Source: Centropus unirufus
Taxonomy: Eukaryota; Chordata; Aves; Cuculiformes; Centropidae
Reading direction: 5' to 3'
DNA length: 64,000 bases
NCBI GenBank assembly: GCA_013397695.1
Contig: VYZI01000003.1
Span: 5,019,321 to 5,083,320 of the forward strand
Shown: one piece after another, positions 1 through 14,826 of the stretch
Numbering within the stretch: the first letter of the stretch is position 1
Layout of the letters: each line of letters opens with the position of its first letter
Position numbers and translations under genes: made by a program
Notes under the pieces: generated by a model
The model's input: only the letters and a program-made list of their open reading frames with translations
Databases searched by the model: none
What the model was told of the DNA's origin: nothing

Positions 1-1514
1 TTAAAAAGTTTCCTTAGTTCTGGAGAATGAATGCTATAACATTAAAGTAAAATCCGAATTTGAGCCCGAGCCAGCAGCTATGGAAAGCCAGTGGAAAGCA
101 GTAGCCATCACCTTCAAGGGGCTCCGTACCCCAGCCTGCGTGTACAGTGTCACTTCTGAGCTGCATACATTAGCTGATCATTTGTTCTCAGCTTATTCTT
201 AATCCTATTTTACAAAGCTAATGTTCATCTTCTAATGACAATCTAATTGCTTGGTGCCATGTTTACTAGTGGGAACGAACCACAATCCATGTCACTATAA
301 GCTCCGGGGAGTATTCCAGTGATTGGGAGGTTAAAAACTCCCTATCTGCAGAAAGGGAAAACTCATTTCTTAACCCTCTGGTACAAATTATTTCCAGGTG
401 CTGATAATTATCACTCACGGAGTTTGCTATTCCGGACTCTACATCTAAATTTATACTTGACAAGTTAAACTTTTCATCATGTGCAGCAGCCTCCTAAAGG
501 CTGAGGAGAAGGACAGGCTGCCGATCGTTAGAACCCATTCCACTTAAAATAGCAACACTTAATTACAAGCCTTGCTGTGTATTTCTTATTGAAGTATTTC
601 AAATATATTGTCTCCCTAAAAGAAACAATACTGTACATTATTAAACAGGTAGGTGTTATTGCATCTGCTCATTCATGAGAATTGTGATTACCGAAACAAT
701 TCTTTGGGAAGCTTTGGAAAGGACTCTGAAAAAAAATAGTCGATTAAAAGCAAATGTTTTAGATTTCATGCCGTTATCTCGCTGTACACATGCACTTCAT
801 ACATACAAAAGACACAACAGTGTGCATGTGTTAACAGAGGCATGACACATAGAAAAACAAGAGAGTCAAGCATTAGTTGCTTAAATGTATGTTTAAATAC
901 ATACACACAAGTACTCATGCATACTACATATTCATGCATTTTTGTCACTCATCAGGCAAAACCTTACTTAAGGAAGGTAAAAATGGGTCTGGCAAGCACA
1001 AATTCAAAGGAGTTTATGGAAGAAGCACCCGATAGCCATGCTAGTGTTTCTTAGGTTTATGTTGACAGTTTCAACCTGTTATATGGCAATCTGTAATCTT
1101 GTAGGAGTCTGCTTTTTGCCCATCTGGCATGCTCTAAAATGGCTCAGCCAATTAATTTTGAAGCAACTCTGACATGAGTTTATTAAAAAGGTAACCCAAG
1201 AGAAACTCTTAAAGTGAATCTTCAGTGAACACCAAAAGACAAAGTGCATCTCAATACAATATTAGAATATAAAATCATCATACTGAGCATTATCAGCCAG
1301 TCAATTTTATGGTGCCTGTAAAATTACATCTCCTGAAACCCTAGAAAAGACCTAATGGGGTAGGATTATTTTAACAGGCATGCCTTATATCAAGCAGGTG
1401 TCTTTTTGTATTAAAGACTGCATTACAAGAGGGAGAGCGTGCTACTTGTTTTCCCAACAGCAAACACCTGCAACTCCACGCTCTCAGTACCTGCAACATT
1501 ACTAATGGTTAAAT

Positions 1515-1611
1515 TAATAGTGGCAGGACTTGAAATTGAGTCCACTTGATCTTAGGGTCTCGCAGATTAAAGTATTAGTCCGCTGAACCATGTTACTAGA
1601 CTTCCCTCTAA
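1515..1611 (+). repeat. Amniote MIR-like SINE, 3' portion
   Basis: The segment holds taatagtggcaggacttgaa, then tgatcttagggtct and gtccgctgaaccatgttact. This matches the MIR end (agtggcagagctgg...gaactc...gtgctctaaccactagaccacactgcc) in order, with many substitutions. Confidence 0.55.
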
Positions 1612-4600
1612 TCTATTAGATACTTCCTTGTCTTTGTTCAACAAGCACAGTAGGAAAAACTCAAAACAGTAGAAATCTTGGAAGACTGACAAGCAAACAT
1701 GAAGAAATTTCAACAGACAGCCTAGTCAAAGGAAAATAACGACTAAACGCCAATTGTCTGCAAATTAAGCTACAGCAGGCTGTGCTAGGCCGGATCCCCA
1801 GCTTGTCTAAATTAGCAGGCCGTGGCAATTTTCATTTATGAGGGTATGAGAAAGTATTTTGCATTTCTTTGATGCTTCCCATACTAGAATGAAAAGTCTG
1901 GGAGGACGACAAGGAAAGCACTCAACTTCTAGCTGGATAAACCAATGCGCAGGCAAATGAAATGACTTAACATCACACCACTGTTTGAAGACAGAGCAAA
2001 GCATAAAATTTATTCCCTTTTCTATTCTTTTGTTCCTACCATCTGTCTTACTGACCACTGTACCTGGCATCTGAAGAAGAAATAAAATTTGTTAAAGGAC
2101 AGTTTAGGTATTAAGCATGTATGCACTTTATGCTTGTATTTTCATCTGCATTCACCACACCGTGTTCTAGGGATTTAACTGATAAAGTCTATCCAGGAAT
2201 TTTGGTCTTTGGAGAATGAGAGGTAATTTCAGAGTCTGACTCAGACCCCGGGCAGGTAGACACCCTACCTCGTCCCAAAAATCCTCCTTTCTTTCACTGA
2301 CTGCAAAAGAAGCCCAGATCAGCTTTGGGCTGTCGACTGCCAGATCTCCAACTGATAGAACTTAACACAACATTATGTGAAAAGACCAAAAAAAAACCCC
2401 ATCTTCGCCTATATGTAAAATTATGACATGAACTTAACACTCCACAGATCCCAAACCAGAAGCCTGAGAATATATATAAAGTTGTAGAATATTGGCATTG
2501 AACAGCTTGCAACATGCATGAGAAATGTAAAAGAAATCAGAGATACCATTAGAAGCACATACAACAAAGGATATTTAAACCAGAAATAGCCAGAAGCTTA
2601 TTTCCTTCATGATCCACAGAGCATATTGCAAAACTGCAGTGAGTTGGCATAAGTTTGTAAACTCGAGCTCTGATAGGAAATATCTGATAGCGGGAGATCA
2701 CCCTTAAGAGGGGAGAAGCAAAATGAAATAAACGCAGAAGGTGAAAAACTTCAGAAAGATCTGGTGTTGGTAATCAATTTGGTCTCTTTTAATATTCTTT
2801 CAAAATTACCTTCTTCTTCTGTCTTTCTCACATACTACACCTCCATGTACCCCCCAAATCCCTCCTTAAATTGCAACCTGAGCCCCAGGCCCTGTTTACC
2901 AGACCTTTGCTTCAGCTCAGGCAACCCAGGGCAGGAGCACCCGACCACTACACCTGTGTTTGCTGGTAACAAAGACACATTGGAGGAAATTGTCATTTCT
3001 TTTCCACTTGATAAAACATTAAAACTGAAATTGCAAAGGAGTTAAACAATGCCTTGTAGCACATGGCATCGCTGCATTTAATCAACTCCAACATTCTTGC
3101 AAATTCACTCAAGACTTGAAAAGGAGACTTCACTTCTGATAATGGGATCTTTTAAGATTTACTTGTATAAGTTTGGGTTGGTTTTTTTAAAGGACCACAT
3201 TCCGGCACTATTTCTTAAGATATTCTTAACACAATTTAGGAAAAGCTCTGTAATCCAATACTTATGAAATGAGCCGTCAGGCATAAAGTATGCCAGAATC
3301 TCTTAAGTCCACACACAGCAGGACACAAAACTAGTAGCAACTGTACTGAATTACAACCAATAGGAGAAGTCACAGGTCACTGAAGCCACACAGAGTTCTG
3401 CTATAGCCAACAATGAAACTTAATGTACTTTCCATGTCCAGAACCATCGGCTATAGAGCTTCTGTAAAACAGATTAATGATAATGGCGGCAGAAACTAGA
3501 GAGAAATGCAAGAAATGGAAGCCTGGACAATATTCCATTTGTAATTTGTCACACTACCACACAATAAGACTTCAGCATGAATGTGTCGCCAATTTACAAT
3601 TCAAATAAGCTTCCTTGAATTTTTAAAAGAATGGACTGTACGCATCAGTCAGTATGACACAAAAATGCCCTGTCAGGTTAATTTTAAATGCACGTTTTAT
3701 TTGCTATTAATGAATCACTATCACTGTTTGTGATTTTTAAAAGAGGAATCCATTACTAAATGAAATGCAGCTCCTGATCCCTAATTCTAATGGGAGTTGT
3801 TTCTGTAACCAAGCAGTATTTCCTAATTTGCAATATTTTGACTTTACACTACCTAATTAAATGGTATTATTTTGCCCATCATGTAAAACCCCAAGGTATT
3901 ACCAGCAAAAGGAGCGCATTTAGTTAGGGCTTTACATAGGGCCTATTAAAAGCAAAAGTAGTTTTTTTTTATTTACTTCAAAGGGCTATTGATCAACCAG
4001 CATTAGGAAAAAAAAAGTTTCTTTTCATAAAACACTATTTATTTGTAGTTGATGAAATTCCTCCTGTCTGTGAAATTCAGCAGATGGACTATCAAGGGGA
4101 TGCATTTGGCCTCTTGCAGACTAGACACTGTTTCTGTTGGAAGGTGCAGTGCTTTGATGATGCGGAAAATAAAGCCCATGCTTTCTAAGTTCTATTAAAA
4201 GGAAAGCCATTAAGATGGTAGTTAAGTGGTCAAGGCCTAAAATTAGACTTGCCACAAATGCCAGTGGCAGGAAATATTCTTAGTATTTAAAATATCGCTT
4301 CATAAAACAAAAGTTTCAGTGAGTTTCTGAAAAAAGAAATCAAAAGGCCATAGAGCCAAAAAATCATTTAAGTACCAGGCTTTAACCACAAGTCTGTGGC
4401 TCTAGCCAGTTGCTTACAGTTAAGCATCTACCGCTCCATCAGCCCAGGGTTCATCTTTGTAAGATTCCGTTACAGCAAAGACTTCATGTCCGGAATTGTG
4501 CTGAAATCAGAGCTAATAGGACCTACTGCCACAAAGAAGGGTCTGTAGGATACTGTAAAAATTCAAATTGAATTTAATTGACTATAACCATGAAATAACT

Positions 4601-5789
4601 CCTGAAGCTCCAGACATAATTTAGATGAAAATACTTCTAAAAGTTCTCCTCCTTTGCTTGCCATAGAAAGCTCCAACTGTCCTGTTTCCTCTGTCTTCCA
4701 GAGTGATACTCCCCAGTTATCCTCAATTGGGTCTTAGGGCTGCACTCTACCTGGATCACCAAAACCATCTGACTTGAGAATACTCAAAGGACTGCTGCTG
4801 GGGGGTCCCCAGGCAAAGGCAGAAAGGAAGAGGCAGATTAGGAGGAGGTTTATTTTTCAAACGGATCATTTCAAGGATCCAATTCACAACAAAGCCTCAA
4901 AGAACACTGAGTTGCCACAGTGGAGGAGGGGGAGGCACGTGCAGTGAGTGATTGGAATTGGAGTGTATTTAGGTGGCTTCAGTGCCACGGAAAACACTAT
5001 GAGAGCAGGTGAACAGTTCCACCACAAGTTAAATAGTCAAAATAGAATATAATAATCACTCACAGCATCTGCTACAAAAAAAACCAGAAGCAGTTTACAG
5101 CTGTGTGTAAAGCTAATACATGTACAAGGGTACCTTCTACATGGGTTAACTGCAAAATTCACACTACTTACCTGGGAACCTGCTGGAATTCCTTACTCCT
5201 ATTTGTAGGTGAGGTCTTAAATCACACCATCAAGCATATGCAAATATCACGGATCAAGTTTCTTTAGGGTTTTTTATAAAAAATGAAATGGAAAGCAATT
5301 AAAAAATCAACTTTATTGCCAAAACATGGAGAAAAGTACTTTGCATCTGTTTCAAGCACAGGAAGAAAAGAAGCAACTATGTGGGACAAGGTATGCATGC
5401 AGTTCAGAGAAAGCTGTTATTTCAATGTCTTTAGCTACTTACAAAGGGACATAACAAGGTGTACAGAAAACCAGGAGCATGTCCCGGCAGCATGATGAAC
5501 AGCATGGTGTAATTCATCAACCTGTGTAAACTCAGAGTCATTTCACTCTAAAGAAAATTTCCCAGACTTTGATATTTCTTTTGTAAGAAGCTGATCGTTG
5601 ATTTATATTTATATACAGCTTACGGTAGGAAAAACTTCTGAGTCTGTCATGTGCAAGCCTTTAATTGAAACAGAGGAGATTTACACACAGGAAAAAAAGT
5701 TTTATTGAATCAAAGTGTAGATTACGTACACAATGAATATCCTATATATTTTCCAGGGTAGGATTAGTAACTAGGAACTCTGAAGCTTT

Positions 5790-5940
5790 ACTGCCAGTTC
5801 TGATACTGATTATATTCTGTGTACTTTGGCAGGTCACATAACCTTTCTATCTCGGACTGTAAAATGAGGATATTACTTATCAGCCTCACAGGGATGTTGT
5901 GAGGATTAGTTAATGCTAGAAACAGGGCATACTAAGTAAA
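5790..5940 (+). repeat. MIR-family SINE fragment
   Basis: The segment reads in MIR order: ggcaggtcacataacctttct, then ctgtaaaatgaggatatta, then cctcacagggatgttgtgag and gattagttaatg. These match the MIR 3' half (gggcaagtcac...taacctctctg...tgtaaaatggggat...cctcacagggttgttgtgaggatt). It is diverged but ungapped enough to be convincing. Confidence 0.8.
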
Positions 5941-8900
5941 ATCCATCAAAAACACATGCACAGTAAATAACACCACGTAATTTGACCTGGAATCTAATTC
6001 AGTTATACTCTATGATAGCTGAAGTCCTTTGGATAAATACAAGTGAGCTCTAATTTCAACCAAAATTGTAACTAAACCTAAAATGAATTTCTAGTTGAGG
6101 TTCAAAAAGAAGCAGTTATTTTAAAGGGTTGTTCCTAATATCTCTGTCTGTCTCTCTAATTTCTGGTTCTAACTTGTGGTCTTAAGATGCAGCTCTGATA
6201 CCCTGTAGGAAAGCTTGTTCTTGTGGTTATTTCTGGAACATCCTTCAGGTTCAAGAGAGGTTTGGGTGGCTTAGCTAAGCATCTCAGCTTTGAGGTACTT
6301 CTGCAAAGCGCAGCATTTGCCAATCACCAATTGTAATGCTTTTATGCTCTCCTGTGCAGAATTTTTGTATAGAGGAAAATCTTCACATTATTTGAAAATG
6401 TTACAGGCAGAGTTCAAGAAAATGAGAATTGCAACATCCTGAGGTGACACTGAAGACTGAAAGAGGGTGGAGTTCTTAATCCTAAAAGTAAGATTGTAAT
6501 AACGTCAGTGCATACTACCTGGAAATGTAGTTTTTTGGGTACAGTAATGTAGCAGATGAAGAGCAGTGTTATTATTTCAGGGCTATAGAATTCATTGTAA
6601 TCTAATGAAATAGATATTTAGTTTATGTACTGGTCCAAATCCTGTTTTCTGTAATACTTTTTCTGAAAAGTTTCCTTCAAGCAAAGAGATAGTTGAGGGG
6701 AACTTAGCATTCAGACTTGTAAAAGACAGCAGCTTTGCTACCTGATCTGAAAATCATTCCTTGGTTAGACCTGAGCCAGAACTAAGATTAGATTTGTGCT
6801 GTTTCTGTAACTAAGGACAGTTCTGATTTTTTAAACAATATAATTTAATGCTGTCATTGCTAGTAAAACACACTGGTTTTCTTTTTTTTCCCCCTTTTCT
6901 TATTTCAGGTAACTATTCCAACTTCTACCAGGTTTTAGCAACATTTTCTCTGAACCACAATTTTAATCTTTTTAGTCGTTACAAACCTATGTTTCATAAA
7001 CAAACTAGATCTAGGAACATTGCCCATGTCACTAACACAGTCTACAGAAGGAACTTTTGATCCTTTGCAGACAAGGACTCTATCATCTTCAGTGGATCTA
7101 ATGTCACCTATTGTCATTGTACTCAGTAAAACAGTAGTGAATTTTCCTTTTACATTGTTTTCTATCATAACTGATACATCATTATGAAAATTAAATGTAT
7201 TACTTTTCTCTGTTATATACTCAGTTCTTCCAGCAACACACCCTAAGATTGTTTCTCACAAAAGTCACTAGGCCCTCACAGGTTCATTCACAGAAGAGGA
7301 TTAACTACTATTCACAGTGCTCACTTGGCCAGCTTGAGGAATGTGCTTTTATGAGTTGAGTTTCCCAAATGATGACAAATTGAAAGGCAGCCATGCCTGG
7401 CGAAAAGTATAGTTATCAACAGAAAGACTAGTTTGATCATCCAATGCAAAAAACCAAAATAGACAACAAATAAACCAACAAACCCTAAATCCACAGAAAA
7501 GAAGAAAATGCATGCAGGTGTATACTCCAAATCCATCTCCAAAATAAATCTATTGCAAGGTGCATTACAGACATGCCTTTTATTTACAACTTATTTTCAA
7601 GTTATCTTTCTGTTAACTACAAGCTTGAATATTGACTGTATGTTTTCACTCACTCTGTTGTTCTATTCTTCTTTCCCTCTTCCTCTTTTGGCAGATCATA
7701 ATTTGGCCTTTCGAGGTTTAGTCTGAATGTGTCAGAACTATTCAGTTCCTTCCTGTTAAGGCCTCTTAACATTTTACCCTCCTCTCTGACTCAACAAGCT
7801 TCTTCACCTATTTGCCTTATTCTTGATCTCCCATTTCCCCCTCCTTCCTCAGCGCTCTTCTCTTTCCTTTCTTATCAACCATATCTATTTACACGCTGGG
7901 TTTGAAATTTTCCCGAAGGCTGAGAGCTGTTTGCTGTGTTGCTCTGATTATGAAGTACAACAGACAACAATACTAATAAAGCTAAGATAGGGTAATTCAA
8001 ATCTGCTGAAGAAAAACTAACAACAACAGAACACAATGGAATAATCATTCCCTTAACTCAATGATGTTCCCTGCAGCAGAAAAAGGCTTTCTGGATTACA
8101 TACAGAATAATCTTGGCACAGCTTCATATGAGTGCTGGGGCCTACTAAGGAAATGTTTGATATAAAGCCAACAATGGGCAATAAAATTGAAGTAAATCAG
8201 ATACTAAATGGGCAGGACGCAGGTTTCTTTTAGGCCTCTACAGCACCTAGCACACTCTCATCACTCAAAGAGGTTTTTTTTTTAAGATATCTGAAAAAGT
8301 GTTATCCAATTCAAAGTCAGATTCCTTTTCCATTAAGATCTAGTTTGCCTGTTTCTCATCTAAAATCATTGTTTGAAAATACAAAACAACAGTTCCTTCA
8401 TTACCAGTGATATGACAGAATACATTCATAATTGCTTTTACCTTATAATTTATTTTATGCAAACCCAAGACAATGTGGCTGTTGTTTATAATCTTGAACG
8501 TTCAATGATGGTTTCAATTAAGAGTTTTTTGTTTATACGCATATGGACTTCTGAGATTTATTTCCTACAAACAATTGTAATATTGTATACCCTATGCATA
8601 GTGATCTGAACTCTGAGGGCCAGATTCAGGTCTGTTGCAGGTGAGCATAAATCTAATTTGTTCTGATTTTGACATCCATACTACTGGGCTAGAGGACAGA
8701 GTGGGTTTCGCTTCATAAAGTTAAAGCGCTGAAAATATCAGATCATTTAGGCTACATCTCTGTATAAAGCAAGGGATTACATTTCACATAATGATCTCTG
8801 TAGTGAGTTCAATACCTTGTATTTGTCAGAATTGATTCAGAAAAGCATTCTCTTTTGATCTCATGTATCAAGAAGTGGACATCTGCCTTCCCATTCCAGC

Positions 8901-9206
8901 AGTAGTTTTTTTTTAATTGGCACCAGTCATCACTACTGAAATGTATCCCTTACTTCTCATTTGAATGCATTTAATTTTTACTTTCAGCGTGATTGGCTTT
9001 TTTCTTTATTTTTGGAACTAGCAGAGGAGAGTGGTGGCTATTAATACCTAGTATTTTCTTCCCAAGAAGATTCTTTAATGCCATTAAGCAACTCAATTTC
9101 CAGTTTCCTTATTGTTACGATAACCAGATAACACTTCAAATTTCTGATCCTCTCTGTAAGACATTTGCTTCACTGAATAATTCTGTGGCCCCTTCCCGCT
9201 TGCTCC

Positions 9207-9253
9207 TTCATTCATTTATCTATCTATTTATTTATTTACCTACTTATTTATTT
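9207..9253. repeat. Tetranucleotide microsatellite (TTTA/TCTA type)
   Basis: An imperfect run of tcat, tcta and ttta units, reading ttcatttatctatctattta and on to ttatttatttg. Confidence 0.85.
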
Positions 9254-12200
9254 GAAAAATTCGTAGTTCCCTAGTTACTAAAACATGATGGAATGGAACA
9301 GGACCAGGTCTGAGTTGAATTTCAAGACATTTGTGATCAAACATATGAAACCACGTTGTTTAGAAGGCTAATGGCATTTCAATTTATTTCCATTATAGTA
9401 ATTTTGTCCTCTGAAAGGGCTGCAGAGAAAGCTAGATTATTTTTACACTCTTGAATAAGACAACTGGAAACAGCTTTCAGAGAAAGGCTAAGACCACAGA
9501 GCACAAACGACAATGGTTCTTTGTGTTACAAAGGTATTATTGAATGATTTACTCCCCATGGACTTTTCATGGGGTTGAGCCAATGGATCAAGCAGAGAGC
9601 AGGGTCCTAAACGTTATCAGAGAAAGCTAGCAAGATAAATGCCATTTTCCTTTTTTATTGGTCATGCTGAGAATGGCCTATTATCTTTAAATGGACTGAG
9701 CAGTTACTGTAGAGAAAAGAACAAGGATACTATCTCTACCCAGGCTTGTTATAGTCTCCAGGGCAAAGACTGTGAGACAGCGCTAATAAACAAAGCAACT
9801 GCAACAGCTAATGTCACTCCTCTGTAGGCAAGACAGAAAAGGCAAATATTTAAAAAGTCCTAGTTCATAAATTTTGATAGTCCCCACCCCCATCAAAAAT
9901 CCATTAACAAGGAAATTTTTCAGGCAAGTAAACTCTGCCCCAAGAACACATGTTCAAGATTCTTTTTCAAACTTAACCTAAATTAAGGTCAATGACCTTA
10001 ATCCCTTCCATTGTGATTGCCTTGTGCACTAGGAATGCAACAGAATGGAACAGCCTAATGAATGAAAAACTCAGTCAGCTGCAACTCATATTCATTCATC
10101 TCATCCCATCCCATCTTATCCTGAAAAATCTACCTACTTACCCATGATTACCTATGATCATCTACTCCCAATGTATCCCATCTCTTATATTTCCCTCTCT
10201 TAGGTCTTTGCACCAATTCAGTGTCACCGCTCCAGTTCATCAGCTGTATTGAATCAATTTGATTCAATTAAGCTCAGTGGGGCTGCATCCGCCCCTGTCT
10301 CCTAGCTCATCACTGCTGGCAGTGCCCCTGCTCTCCCTGCCATCCAGACCTGTTCTGGGAAGTAAGGTAGTAAGAGACTCCGCACCTTGCCACCTACATT
10401 GAGGGATTGCTTAGCTGCTCTCAGCTCTTTCTCCATAATACCCCGACTCTTTCAATTCAATCCTTTCTCTTAATTTATATTGTTTAAAAGTCATTCCAAT
10501 ACCAATTAATGACTTCTTTTGCTTTCTAAGAGCAATGTCACACACACACAGTCTTATCTACTCAAAACACATGTGCCAAAGAATATTTCCTCATTCATCA
10601 TTCTGACCACCTCAGGTTTGTTTCTCTAACATATCCCACCTACTTCTCCTCTAAAATATAAAACTACAAATGTTGTTGAGAAGGAAAATCCCTTCCCTTC
10701 TGAACACTTGAACTGAGCCCCTTTGCATCAACCACATATTTTCTTTTGCTGTAAAGAGTCTTAAATTAGAATGAAACCTGTTCTGAGAAGGCACAGTGCC
10801 TTATTATGCATTGTAGCATAATAAGCTTTTAAACTGCATTGCACCTTCTGGACAACACTGCAAATCTGGCTGCCCTTACACAGCCATGGTCAAAGATGAC
10901 ATTTGGTGTTTCATTGTGATTGTGGAGATGAACCTCCATGTGCCAGTGCAGAGGAGTGAACAGCTTTCCACCATGCCCAGTCAGCAATGGGTAGGTGGGA
11001 AGCCAGGAGATGTGAACTTTGTGCCAGTGAATGGGGAGTTTCAAGCAGCCTTTGGGTAGCTGAACCCAGCTTCCCTTTCCGTCTATCTCTGCCCTTCACT
11101 GGACCTTTACAAAGCAAGGAAGACCAGAGTATTCTACAGTTTGTAACCAGAAAATATCAATTCACAGTAATTAAAACTTCCCATGAAAGTGCAGCCGTTG
11201 GAAGGCTACGTTCATTAGGATCAGGACACAGGTTCTACGTGAGAGGGCCAGAATAGCTCTGTAAGTCAGGACAGGTGAATGTCCAAGCACTTTAGTTATC
11301 CCAAAGAGCTATTTTTTCTCTAAGTTAAACTCAAAAGTTTTTCCATAAAGTTTTATGTTTCAGACAGCTATGGCTGTGCAGTAACTTTGAAAGTCAACTT
11401 ACCCTGAAAAAGTGTCACTCTGAATAGATACTCTAGCATTTGTGTAAAAAAATAAGAGCTGGGAGAATCCTTTCATGCTTATTCTTCATCCAGTTTTAAG
11501 ACAAATGTAAGACATTGCCTATTGTATATTTTCAAGTTGTTGGCAGAAATTGGCAAAGTCGCTACTGGATGTTTGCATCATGGAATGTCTGCTAGCAGCC
11601 CTTCTTGGACACAGGATACCTGTTACATTTTCCTCCACCCACATTTCATAAGTAGACCCTCCACTTTACAACAGCACACTGCTAGCCATGTACTGACCCA
11701 TGGCAAATTTAATAATAAGAGGCTTTTTTTGCAATATTCACACCTAAGATTTTCTTACAAACTTTGCTTTAGCACATACTTCAGTAAACCAATTTGAAAA
11801 ATGCTACTTAACCAAAGTCTTTATTCTCATGTGGACACTGCCTTACGCAGCTAACAAAAAATACAGTTCTGCAAGTAAGCTAACATGAAGTTTCTGGGAA
11901 CAAATAAATATGTTCTTTTTATTGTGTTGACAATGGGAGCAGCTCACTGCACTGAGCTGCCAAATGAGCAACCTAGAAGTACTGATTCATTTCCCAAGAC
12001 AGCTTATTTTATTAGCAACAAAATAGGGAATCTGAGAGAAAATGTGGTCCAAAAGTCACAGGCCTCTCTCTAATCTGACAGTGTGAGTCTGACATGAGAA
12101 GAAGTTATGTTATTTATGTTTAGGAGTCAGATCCTTTAAAGCTACCTGTGAAAGTTGATTACATGATTGTTCATCTCCATTTTTGTTAGAGATCACAGCT

Positions 12201-14808
12201 TTTTCTGTTGCTGATGCGAAGTTCACTCTGTCAAATTACTGACAAGTGGCACTGAACTACAAAGTGCTATATTAATAGAGATTATGCTGATTAATGATAT
12301 CATAAAAAATTGATTCAATGGTACTCCAATTGATAACTCAGAGAGGTGACAAGGGACATAGAGAAAGGCAGAAGATAGGTTTTGCCCCTTCCAGCAGGCC
12401 TGCAGTTCACCAATTGCAATGTGTAGGACTCCTACAATATCTTACTTCTTGACAATTTTTGAACAGTATCTCTACCAAGTTTTTAGAAAATTATGTTTAA
12501 TAGTTATCAAGGCTTTGTTATATATATGATAGCAGACCTTGAAAAATTCCAATGCAATTGCTTTTCAGCCTCTGACTACATTCCTTGGGAGTTTTTCCAG
12601 TGTCATCAGTTTGGATACCCAAATTAAACCATATTAGCTTTTCAATAAGAAAAGAATAAAGAAAAATAAATTGTGACAATGAGCCATTATAGGGAAATGT
12701 TTTCCAGAGGCATGAAAATACAGGCTTTTCCACACAGCCTCAAATAAAAGGGATCTCAGAAGAGACCAACATTGAAGGAGCAAAGTCCTCCTAATTTCAA
12801 CAGGTCTCCAGGACATATAAGAGGCTTTTTGACAAAAATACCTGTCTTTTGCAGTACTTTATCCCCCAGTGTCCATGATATGTAACAGCTTTCCATAAGG
12901 AAGGGTGCTGTTACTAGTCTAGTTTTTTCTGAGTTTTTTCTGAGTCTGTGCTGTAAACCACTGAAAAAGAGGGCTGGGAGTTGGGATTAACAGTTTTCAT
13001 GGTTGAAGGTTGCCACATGGATATTGCCTGACTGTATGATTCCATTCAGCATTAACTGTCCCTAAACAAAATATCACAACAGCACTAAGGTCTTGGACAA
13101 AGCTACAAGGACCATTCGGGAGCATCAAGGAAATGTTGCCTTGATCAATTGCAAAAGTGTTGGGCAGGAATAGAGGGGATCGCTCAGCACTTAGGTTTTT
13201 AGTTGAACAGCTGAATCAAAATAACAGAAAATAAAATGTGTGATAAAAATCATTTACAGATAACCTGAAAGAACAAAAACAAATTATTCTTCAAGAAACT
13301 TGCCACATCCTCAGTTTTCCGTTAGACATTGAGCTTTCATAACGAGTTTCATGTTTGCCATAGATAGAAGTGGTTTTGTCTACATTTATTTCTATGTTGT
13401 GTGGGTTTATTTTATTACTCTGAGTGTCAGTGAAAATTGAGTTTCTCATATTATTCACATTGTGAAAGAAGAAAGTTTACAAGACTATCCCAGCTCAAGC
13501 CCCCAAAAGCTCCTGATTCCATATAAATTTGAGGTTATTAATTCCAGGTAATAACATAACATCACTATGCAAATATTATTTCCGTGCTCTGATAAGCACT
13601 AATCTTTTCAAGAAGAGCCTTTTCCTGTTTGGTTTTTCACAGAAATTGATGTATTTCATCAGTTAGCATAGGTGATGGGAATTAAAACAAAACTAACATT
13701 TATTTTTAAAGAACAAGTGTGTAGAATGCATGCTAATAAGGCCATTTATCATCAAAAGTTTTGTAACTCCTAGAGGTTATCCAAGCAGACCCTTGAGAAT
13801 TCAAAGAAACAGAGAAATTGTTAATATTATGGTGCTAGAGCCAAAAAATGACTGAAATGATTACTCAGCAATTGAAGAGAAAGCCATTTGAATGGATACT
13901 GCTGCACATCTTCTAGAACAAATGCTAAAAATACAGTTCTGTAGAGACACTACAATTATATGGCAAACATCTTGGAAGGTAGAAGCCGAATGCAGCTTCA
14001 TAGCTTGATTCAAAGAGCACCTACTTCCACCTTTTAATTGATATACCCTTTGTTAGAGCTGTACCACTAACCCATCAGATAAACAAGCTGGTCGGTTGGC
14101 TTCACCCCACCACGCAGCGTCAGTTTTTAGCAGGTGTGCCTGAAGGACTCTTCCTTACTGCCCTTAGAATCATTTTGTAGACACTAATGAGCATCCCTCT
14201 TCAGCTTTAATTATTGGTCCCTGACAAGTCAACATAATAGGAATCAGCTTAACCAAGCATAGTCCCCAGCGACATGTTCAATTACTCAGGTTGTACTTCT
14301 CTGCAAGAGGTCTGAGAGGTTGCTAATTTAACATTGTCAAAAAAATAAACAGAGGTATTGGTTACAGTTTGTCTTTTGACCCTTATGTCACCACACCTAG
14401 CAAGATACCTCCTCCTGGAATGAAGCAGAAGATTAAAACCAATTACTGTTCTGGTTTGACTTTTAAAATAAAATTAATTAAATGCCTCCAAAGTGACTTA
14501 AGTCAAGAAACAGTTTATAAAGAGAAAAAGAGATGCTGACACTTTGTTATGAAGTGTTTGTTGCTGTATCATTATACTTATAACGCCTCTTGGTTTTCAG
14601 TTTTGTAAACTACAATTAAGTGGTAGTGCTTATTCGTTGACAGTTACTGTGAAAATAATGTACCCAGATTAGTTAATTTCTATTTTTGGCAAACACAGTC
14701 AGCTATTTTCCATAACCAGTGATGTAAGAAATGTGACTTTAAGAAATGTAACTAGGAAGCTTTTTGTTTAGCAAGCTTGTTAATAAGAAATCAAATGGCA
14801 TTTGGGGG

Positions 14809-14826
14809 AAAAAAAAAAAAAAAAAA
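14809..14826. repeat. Poly(A) run, 18 bases
   Basis: Homopolymer after ttggggg. No retrogene body or target duplication was seen upstream. Confidence 0.9.

Noticed and set aside
12921..12944. Short tandem agttttttctg pair
   Set aside because: An 11-base unit present twice is ordinary slippage in T-rich DNA.
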